A stretch of DNA of 19,885 bases. Source: CAYPYS01 sp964445715. GTDB lineage: Bacteria; Omnitrophota; Gorgyraeia; Gorgyraeales; Gorgyraeaceae. Below the pieces are notes generated by a model. The model had not been told where the DNA came from and ran no database searches. It saw nothing but the letters and a program-made list of their open reading frames with translations. Made by a program: the position numbers and the translations under genes. This document shows, one piece after another, positions 14,568 to 19,885 of the stretch. Location: assembly GCA_964445715.1 (NCBI GenBank), contig CAYULJ010000016.1:1-19885 (forward strand), in the 5' to 3' direction. How positions within the stretch are numbered: the first letter of the stretch is position 1; every line of letters starts with the position of its first letter.

Positions 14568-15314
14568 ATGAAGTGCAACATGCGTCTTACAATCGAATAT
14601 GACGGCACGCGCTTTTATGGCTGGCAGAGACAGAACACAGTAAAGACATACAGGACAGCGCAGGAAGAACTCGAGAAAGCAGCTCGTAAACTTTTTGGCA
14701 AAAAGGTCAGTGTAATAGGTGCGAGCCGAACAGATTCAGGGGTCCACGCTGAAGCGCAAGTAGCTAATTTTAAAGTAGAATCAAAGCTTCCTCTGCATAA
14801 CGTTAAACGCGGCTTAAATAGTTACTTACCAAAAGACATTGCTATCATCTCAGCCGAAGAAGCAGGGCCTGATTTCCACGCCAGGTTTAGCGCCAGAGAA
14901 AAACTCTATAGATACACAATAATCAATAGAAAAGAGCGCTCTCCTCTAAAAAGAAGATTTGCTGTTCTCGTCTCTTATGACTTGGATCTAACTGCGATGA
15001 AAAAAGCAGCCAAATATTTGATCGGCACAAAAGATTTTAAATCCTTCCAGGCAAGCAATACAAAAACAAAGGATTCAGTGAGGTCGGTGAAGAAGATAGA
15101 TATCATCGCTAATCCTCCTACTTTAGAGATTTATATACAGGCGGATGGATTTTTATACAACATGGTTCGAAATATCGTCGGGACTTTGGTGGATGTTGGC
15201 AGAGGTAGGACAGCACCAGAAGCAGTAAGAGAAATTCTCTCCAAAAGACACAGACCTGCTGCTGGCCAAACCGCGCCTGCAAAGGGCTTATGCCTGGTCA
15301 AAGTATTCTATTAA
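14568..15314 (+). CDS. truA: tRNA pseudouridine synthase A
   Basis: TruA converts uridines 38-40 of tRNA anticodon arms to pseudouridine. The 248-residue protein shows LTIEYDGTRFYGWQRQ (7-22), the catalytic D56 in ASRTDSGVHA, FHARFSAREKLYRYTI, FLYNMVRNIVGTLVDVGRG and the C-terminal RPAAGQTAPAKGLCLVKV, all diagnostic. The usual length is about 245-270. The ATG at 14568 lies 14 bases after the asd stop with little ribosome binding site; ATG 14580 in the same frame is possible. Its location directly after leuB-asd is a recurrent bacterial arrangement. Confidence 0.97.
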   Translation: MKCNMRLTIEYDGTRFYGWQRQNTVKTYRTAQEELEKAARKLFGKKVSVIGASRTDSGVHAEAQVANFKVESKLPLHNVKRGLNSYLPKDIAIISAEEAGPDFHARFSAREKLYRYTIINRKERSPLKRRFAVLVSYDLDLTAMKKAAKYLIGTKDFKSFQASNTKTKDSVRSVKKIDIIANPPTLEIYIQADGFLYNMVRNIVGTLVDVGRGRTAPEAVREILSKRHRPAAGQTAPAKGLCLVKVFY

Positions 15315-15339
15315 TAGGCCTTAAGCAATGGGAGTTTGC

Positions 15340-16137
15340 ATGGTAAAAAATTTCATCTACATAGTTGTATTCATAGTTTTTACAATTGCATATCTGCGGT
15401 ATTTTGAACACAGGGCGCTTTATTTCCCCACGAGAGAGATTGAATTTACGCCAGAGATCGTAGATCTTTCCTACGAAGATATTTATTTCAACACAAAAGA
15501 CAATGTAAGGCTGAATGCGTGGTTTGTGCCAGCAAGTGATTCGCGATATACTCTTTTGTTCTGCCACGGCAACGGCGGAAATATCTGCCATAGGATAGAA
15601 AAGATCCAGGCGCTGAACGCGCTTGGCCTGGATATCTTTATATTTGATTATAGAGGTTACGGAAAGAGCGGAGGCAGGCCGTCCGAACAAGGTTTTTATA
15701 GAGACATATCAGTTGCATATGAATATTTGATTTCCCAGAAGAAAATTTCGCCCGACCGTATAGTCCTTTACGGAGAATCTTTGGGAGGTGCAGTTGCGAT
15801 CGACCTTGCGACCAGAGCGCGCGTAAAGGCATTGATAACGGAATCCACATTTAGCTCGACAAAAGATGTCGCAAGAGTGATTTATCCATATTTCCCTGCT
15901 TTCCTTCTTTATTCCAAGTTTGATTCAGCCAATAAGATAAAAAATATAAAAGTGCCAAAACTAATCATACACAGCCAGAATGACGAGATAGTGCCTTTTG
16001 GACAATCGCAAAAGCTGCTTGATAATTCACCTGAACCTAAAAAGCGCGTTATATTGATAGGCTCTCACAATACCTGCTACGTAGATTCGAAAGAGAGATA
16101 TATCAATAGCATTGAAGAATTTCTGAACGACCTATAG
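15340..16137 (+). CDS. Membrane-anchored alpha/beta hydrolase (BEM46/ABHD-like serine hydrolase)
   Basis: This putative serine hydrolase has an N-terminal membrane anchor (about residues 3-20). Numbered from ATG 15328, the fold shows the oxyanion-region HGNGGN (80-85), DYRGYGKSGG, the nucleophile elbow GESLGG with S151, acid D219 in HSQNDEIVPF and H247 in GSHN, which is a complete catalytic triad. I prefer ATG 15340 (265 residues) because GGGAG at 15330-15334 gives good spacing; 15328 adds only MGVC. The substrate is unknown. The next gene is an acyl ligase/acyltransferase fusion, so an ester or lipid substrate is possible, but that is only context. The TAG stop is two bases before an interrupted palindrome. 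Confidence 0.88.
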   Translation: MVKNFIYIVVFIVFTIAYLRYFEHRALYFPTREIEFTPEIVDLSYEDIYFNTKDNVRLNAWFVPASDSRYTLLFCHGNGGNICHRIEKIQALNALGLDIFIFDYRGYGKSGGRPSEQGFYRDISVAYEYLISQKKISPDRIVLYGESLGGAVAIDLATRARVKALITESTFSSTKDVARVIYPYFPAFLLYSKFDSANKIKNIKVPKLIIHSQNDEIVPFGQSQKLLDNSPEPKKRVILIGSHNTCYVDSKERYINSIEEFLNDL

Positions 16138-16139
16138 TG

Positions 16140-16199
16140 CTTAAGTTCACATACCGCTTCGTGGCACAGGCTTTCTCATTGTTGAAGTGTGAACTTAAG
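16140..16199. repeat. Junction palindrome, copy 9 (interrupted by 25 unrelated bases)
   Basis: Both outer arms are present: CTTAAGTTCACA at 16140-16151 and TGTTGAAGTGTGAACTTA at 16180-16197, with AG ending the CTTAAG. The change at arm position 7 is compensated (C with G). The six bases CTTTAA expected next in the left arm are replaced by 25 bases (16152-16176) including CCGCTTCGTGGCACAGG. The element therefore keeps an outer 10-bp stem but a large asymmetric interior, and it is no longer closed in all frames. Confidence 0.88.
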
Positions 16200-16207
16200 C
16201 GTATAAT
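16179..16207 (+). promoter_or_regulatory. Possible promoter overlapping the interrupted palindrome
   Basis: A perfect TATAAT at 16202-16207 lies 17 bases after a weak -35 candidate TTGTTG (16179-16184) inside the repeat. The predicted start of transcription is only one to three bases before the ATG at 16216, and no Shine-Dalgarno sequence is seen, so the mRNA might be leaderless. The -35 is poor and the site could be fortuitous. Confidence 0.4.
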
Positions 16208-16215
16208 AAAATATT

Positions 16216-18891
16216 ATGGCCGTGGCTTATAGTTTGATTGAAAATTTTATTAAGTCAGTAGAACGGCACAAAAGTGGCATAGCTGTTGAAACCTTGCCTG
16301 GTGATAAAAGTCGCGCTTTGTCTTACAGTGACCTATATAATAAGGTAAGGGACTTTGCCTATTTTATCTCGTCCCAGGATATTAAGAGATCAGACAGGGT
16401 CGCGCTTATCCTTGAGAACCGTCCGGAGTGGCCAGTTGTATTTTTTGCATTGTCTTATGTGGGTGCTGTGGCAGTCCCTCTTGATCCGAGTATGCCTGAG
16501 GGAAATGTAAAGGCCATACTAGCCGACTCTGGCGCCAAGCACGTTTTTATTTCAGAAGAGAATCAGAAGTTGTTCGCGGCGCTCAAAGACTCTGCTGATG
16601 TTATTGCCATTGAAAAAATAAAAACACTAGAGGCGCCAGAAAATTTCAAGCCCGTAGACATTGACCCTGAAGACCTGATGGTGATCTTGTATACATCCGG
16701 CACAACTGATCTGCCAAAAGGAGTGATGCTTACGCATAAGAACTTATGCGCGAATTTCAGTTCATTGCATCAGATGGAGGTTTTTTCGCAGAGAGATATA
16801 ATATTGTCTCTCTTGCCGCTATATCATTCCTATTCTCTCATGACCACGCTTATCGCGCCTATTTTTTCAGGGTCAAAGATTGTTTACGCGCCGTCTGACT
16901 GGCCGGAAAATTTAACTGACTATATGAAACAGACCTGCACCACTATATTCCTCGGCGTGCCGCAGGTATTCCATATGATACATAGTCGCATGATGAAGAA
17001 ACTCGAAAAGGTAGAAGGCCTGACAAGGCTTTATATAAAATTGGCAATAAACCTCAGGCTTACAAAAATACTTTTGCCTAAAATCAGTAATGCATTCGGA
17101 AATAGATTGCGTTTTTTTATAAGCGGTGGGGCAAAACTTGATCCAGTCGTGGCAGGAGATTTTTTAAAACTTGGTTTTAAGATATTAGAGGGCTATGGCC
17201 TGACAGAGACCTCGCCTGTTGCCAGCATGAATCCGCTAAACAGGCCGAAGATCGGTTCGATCGGCAGACCTATACCGGATGTGGAATTAAAAGTTATTAA
17301 TAAGGATGCAAGCGGCGTAGGAGAGATTGCGATAAAAGGCCCTAATGTCATGAAGGGGTATTACAGGAACGAGACAAAGACCAGAGAGGTGATCAAGGAC
17401 GATTGGTTTTTGTCAGGGGATTTAGGGTATGCGGATAAGGAAGGATATTTTTATATTACAGGCAGGTCTAAGGAAGTGATAGTCTTGAGCTCGGGAAAAA
17501 ATATATATCCCGAGGAGATCGAGAAGCATTATTCTGCTACACCTTATATAAAGGAGATGTGTGTACTGGGCGTTTTGAAAGAAAGGGGTAGCAAGGGAAA
17601 GCTGGAGTATCTACATGCAGTCGTAGTGCCGGATCTCGAATTTTTTAAAGAGCGCGGAGAGATGAATATCAGAAGGGTCATAAAAAGCACATTCGATAAT
17701 CTTTCAAAGGACCTGCCGGCTTATAGGCATATTATGGGATTCACTATTACTCAGGAGAATTTGTCGCGTACGGTCCTGGGAAAATTAAAGCGTTATGAGA
17801 TCAAGAAAAGATTTATGCCTATTATTTTGGACGAAGAGGAAAAAGAAAGAGATATTGCGCCCGAGGATAAAGAGTTGTCTCTATCTGAAAATGCGCAGAA
17901 GTTGATCAAGTGCATACAAGACGCGCTTGATATTAAAGGACCTGTGCACTTGAATGACAGCATAGAGCTTGACCTGGGTGTGGATTCTCTGGGGAGCGTG
18001 GAACTTTTACTGGCAATTGAAAGATGTTTTGGTATAGAATTTCCCGAGGAGATGGTGGCAGGCGAGATATTTACGGTAAAGGATGTGTTGACGAGGACAG
18101 AGGGGATGTTAAAGAAAAAGGTTAAGGGTGAAGGGTTAAGGGTTGAGAGCAAAGAGAAGGCCGTATCCTGGCCGGAAATTATAAAGCAGCCCTTGGCAGA
18201 TGAATTTAAAAATAAGATATTACTGAAAACAACACGGGTCGATTATGTTCTAGCTTTTTTTATAAAAGGATTCATTAATATATTTTTCAGAGTTTTTTAT
18301 GGGCTAAGGGTCGAGGGTGCTCATAGGATCCCAAAAAAAGGCCCGTATGTTTTGTGCGCGAATCACACGAGTTTTTTGGACGGCTTTATTGTCACAGCCG
18401 GGGTCCCATTCAAGACGCAGCTGGATCTTTTTTTTATTGGGTTCAGGAGATATTTTATATTTCCGATTGTAAGGGACATGGTGAGACGGACAAGGATAAT
18501 CCCTATAGATGCCACGCAGATAGTAGAGGCGATGCAGGCCTCGCATTTTATTCTGGCCAACAATGAGGCGCTTTGCATATTTCCCGAGGGAGAGCGTTCA
18601 ATAGACGGTAAAGTCAAGGAGCTCAAGAAAGGCATAGGGATTATAGCTAAGGAACTCGATGTGCCGCTTGTACCTATATATATTAGAGGTGCATTTGAGG
18701 CATGGCCCAGAACAAAATCCTTGCCAAGACTGCATCCGATAAAGATAATATTCGGAGAGCCAGTCATGCCAGGCGCGTTGATAAAGCAGGGATCAGCGCT
18801 CGGCGCAAAGGATGAATACGAGGCGGTCTGTGTTGCCCTGCGAGATAAATTAATCGCTTTAAGTTTACACTTCAACAATGTTAAAGTGTAA
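16216..18891 (+). CDS. Acyl-AMP ligase / acyl carrier protein / 1-acylglycerol-phosphate-type acyltransferase fusion
   Basis: This 891-residue fusion would activate a fatty acid, load it on its own carrier domain and transfer it to a lipid acceptor. Residues 1 to about 540 form an adenylate-forming ligase: YTSGTTDLPKG (159-169), GYGLTETSP (326-334) and SGDLGYAD with D402. About 565-630 is an ACP with the phosphopantetheine serine S591 in LGVDSLGS. About 675-880 is a PlsC-type domain with HTSFLD (H717, D722) and FPEGERS (789-795). E. coli Aas has acyltransferase first and no such central ACP, so the order differs. The ACP-PlsC linker (635-644) holds a 7-nt minisatellite. The last ten residues and the stop are encoded by a palindrome copy. 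Confidence 0.92.
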   Translation: MAVAYSLIENFIKSVERHKSGIAVETLPGDKSRALSYSDLYNKVRDFAYFISSQDIKRSDRVALILENRPEWPVVFFALSYVGAVAVPLDPSMPEGNVKAILADSGAKHVFISEENQKLFAALKDSADVIAIEKIKTLEAPENFKPVDIDPEDLMVILYTSGTTDLPKGVMLTHKNLCANFSSLHQMEVFSQRDIILSLLPLYHSYSLMTTLIAPIFSGSKIVYAPSDWPENLTDYMKQTCTTIFLGVPQVFHMIHSRMMKKLEKVEGLTRLYIKLAINLRLTKILLPKISNAFGNRLRFFISGGAKLDPVVAGDFLKLGFKILEGYGLTETSPVASMNPLNRPKIGSIGRPIPDVELKVINKDASGVGEIAIKGPNVMKGYYRNETKTREVIKDDWFLSGDLGYADKEGYFYITGRSKEVIVLSSGKNIYPEEIEKHYSATPYIKEMCVLGVLKERGSKGKLEYLHAVVVPDLEFFKERGEMNIRRVIKSTFDNLSKDLPAYRHIMGFTITQENLSRTVLGKLKRYEIKKRFMPIILDEEEKERDIAPEDKELSLSENAQKLIKCIQDALDIKGPVHLNDSIELDLGVDSLGSVELLLAIERCFGIEFPEEMVAGEIFTVKDVLTRTEGMLKKKVKGEGLRVESKEKAVSWPEIIKQPLADEFKNKILLKTTRVDYVLAFFIKGFINIFFRVFYGLRVEGAHRIPKKGPYVLCANHTSFLDGFIVTAGVPFKTQLDLFFIGFRRYFIFPIVRDMVRRTRIIPIDATQIVEAMQASHFILANNEALCIFPEGERSIDGKVKELKKGIGIIAKELDVPLVPIYIRGAFEAWPRTKSLPRLHPIKIIFGEPVMPGALIKQGSALGAKDEYEAVCVALRDKLIALSLHFNNVKV
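18120..18147 (+). repeat. Heptanucleotide minisatellite in the ligase-acyltransferase fusion gene
   Basis: Four 7-base units GGTTAAG, GGTGAAG, GGTTAAG and GGTTGAG occupy the segment. They encode part of VKGEGLRVES in the linker between the carrier and acyltransferase domains, keeping the frame. The unit sequence differs from those in asd and the GH57 gene, but the period is the same. Confidence 0.88.
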
Positions 18892-18897
18892 ACTTAA
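18859..18897. repeat. Junction palindrome, copy 10 (canonical, opposite orientation)
   Basis: This equals the reverse complement of the canonical core: left arm TAAGTTTACACTTCAACA, central A, right arm TGTTAAAGTGTAAACTTA. The upstream reading frame passes through almost the whole element and stops at the TAA at 18889-18891 in the right arm. AAGGAG (18896-18901), formed by the repeat's end plus flanking GAG, lies 12 bases before the dehydrogenase ATG. Confidence 0.97.
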
Positions 18898-18913
18898 GGA
18901 GTAATTTTATTAG

Positions 18914-19885
18914 ATGACTATGCGTGTAGGTGTATATTATAGCAATAAAGACGTGCGGATTGAAGAGAGGTCAAAGCCTGAGATAGGGCCGGGCGAGCTA
19001 TTGGCCAGAGTCATAGCGAGCGGTATCTGCGGCACAGACGTGGTCGAGTGGTACAGGCGCGACAGAGTGCCGCTGGTGCTGGGCCATGAGATCGCAGGCG
19101 AGATCGTTGAGGTCGGAAAAGGCGTGACGAGATATAAAGTCGGAGACAGAATCTCTGCGTCTCACCATGTGCCGTGCGGCCAATGTCATTATTGTTTAAT
19201 GGATCATAATAGCGTGTGCGACATGCTTCGTAAGACGAATTTTCATCCTGGCGGATTTTCAGAATTTTTAAGGCTCCCCGCGATAAATGTAGAAAAGGGT
19301 GTTTACGAATTACCTAACAATGTTTCGTACGAAGAGGCGACTTTTGTAGAGCCTCTTGCCTGCGCGATACGCGGCCAAAGACTTGCAGGTTATAAGATCG
19401 GTCAGGCCGCGGCGATTATAGGAAGCGGCATATCCGGCATTTTGCATATTCAACTTGCAAAAGCATTTGGTTTCGGTAAAATAATAGCCACTGATATCAA
19501 TGATTTTAGATTAAAACAGGCTGCTAGATTCGGCGCTGATCTCGTTGTTCACGCAAAAGAAGACGTGCCGGCAAAGATAAGAGGATTCAACGACGGCAGG
19601 CTCGCTGATTTAGTTATTTTGTGCACTGGCGCAAAAGCCGCGTTTAAACAGGCGTTCAGATCAATAGGTCGAGGCGGCACGATTTTGGTCTTTGCTTCAG
19701 CTGAAGAAGGTTTCGAGCTCCCGTTGCCAATAAATGAATTTTTCTGGAAGAATGAAGTGACGATCACCTCTTCGTATGCAGCAAATCCAGGCGAACACCT
19801 TATGGCGCTTGATTTGATCCACGATAGAAAAGTAAATGCGAAAAACATGATCACGCCTAGGTTTGGGTTAGGGGATATTCAGGGG
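18914..19885 (+). CDS. Zinc-dependent medium-chain alcohol dehydrogenase, sorbitol/threonine dehydrogenase type (partial, 3' end outside window)
   Basis: The frame is open for 324 codons to the window end. It encodes an MDR-family NAD(P)-dependent dehydrogenase. Catalytic zinc ligands are C39 in GICGTD, H58/E59 in GHEIAGEI and the Glu of FVEPLACA. The structural zinc site has C88, C91, C94 and C102 in PCGQCHYC...C. The Rossmann motif is GSGISG. This pattern fits sorbitol, threonine 3- or polyol/sugar dehydrogenases; the substrate is not resolved. ATG 18914 is taken as the start (ATG 18920 possible), with AAGGAG partly contributed by the preceding palindrome. Most of the protein is present; some 20-40 residues are probably missing at the C-terminus. 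Confidence 0.9.
   Translation, partial: MTMRVGVYYSNKDVRIEERSKPEIGPGELLARVIASGICGTDVVEWYRRDRVPLVLGHEIAGEIVEVGKGVTRYKVGDRISASHHVPCGQCHYCLMDHNSVCDMLRKTNFHPGGFSEFLRLPAINVEKGVYELPNNVSYEEATFVEPLACAIRGQRLAGYKIGQAAAIIGSGISGILHIQLAKAFGFGKIIATDINDFRLKQAARFGADLVVHAKEDVPAKIRGFNDGRLADLVILCTGAKAAFKQAFRSIGRGGTILVFASAEEGFELPLPINEFFWKNEVTITSSYAANPGEHLMALDLIHDRKVNAKNMITPRFGLGDIQG

Noticed and set aside
16145..16180. Minus-strand mini-ORF in the interrupted palindrome (MRKPVPRSGM)
   Set aside because: Ten codons, no ribosome binding site and no recognised product; probably chance.
18354..18566. 70-codon plus-strand frame inside the ligase fusion gene
   Set aside because: It overlaps the conserved HTSFLD acyltransferase motif in the correct frame, so it is a shadow.
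105..18897. Palindromes as a CRISPR array
   Set aside because: The copies are roughly 0.8-3.3 kb apart at gene junctions, not regularly spaced with short spacers, and there are no cas genes.
105..18897. Palindromes as ordinary intrinsic terminators
   Set aside because: There is no T-run after the stem, the stem is AT-rich, and copies lie within apparent operons such as between the transporter genes and between leuC and leuD.
1..19885. Defence system, prophage, toxin-antitoxin or secondary-metabolite cluster
   Set aside because: All genes are recognisable housekeeping, transport or metabolic families; nothing indicates such a system.

Overview
The window carries 19 protein-coding genes, all on the + strand and closely packed, with no stretch above about 150 bases lacking a gene. 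Two genes are cut by the window edges. No rRNA, tRNA, CRISPR array, insertion sequence or phage gene was recognised. Base composition is moderate, with AGA/AGG/AAG-rich codon use. The gene set and the inserted 7-nt minisatellites would fit an uncultured Candidatus Omnitrophota (OP3)-like or related Gram-negative bacterium. That placement is an inference from gene content and cannot be verified here.

Layout. (1) Bases 1-4768 hold carbohydrate and central carbon genes: the 3' end of a probable glycogen synthase, a GH57 alpha-glucan enzyme, pgk, tpiA and secG. The pgk-tpiA-secG order is widespread in bacteria. (2) Bases 4782-9992 encode a complete Opp/Dpp-type peptide ABC importer: binding protein, two permeases and two ATPases. 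(3) Bases 10064-15314 hold a GNAT acetyltransferase behind its own good promoter, then leuC, leuD, a leuB-like dehydrogenase, asd and truA. This is a common leucine/aspartate-semialdehyde/pseudouridine gene order. (4) Bases 15340-18891 hold a membrane-anchored alpha/beta hydrolase and a large acyl-AMP ligase/ACP/acyltransferase fusion, probably for lipid acylation. (5) The right edge is the first 324 residues of a zinc-dependent sugar/threonine-type alcohol dehydrogenase.

The most notable content is between the genes. A near-perfect 37-41 bp palindrome occurs nine times near-intact, plus once interrupted and once as fragments. It sits only at gene junctions, 9-20 bases before the next start codon in all but the fragmentary copy. 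Its arms vary between copies by paired, compensating changes. It contains stop codons in all six frames, and in seven junctions it supplies the stop codon of the upstream gene; two proteins end in residues encoded by the repeat. At several junctions its last AAG forms the first half of the next gene's ribosome binding site. I know of no named element that matches it.

Two further repeat classes are present. A perfect 26-bp inverted repeat lies between tpiA and secG. Heptanucleotide minisatellites are inserted in frame in variable segments of three enzymes (GH57, Asd, and the acyl ligase fusion).
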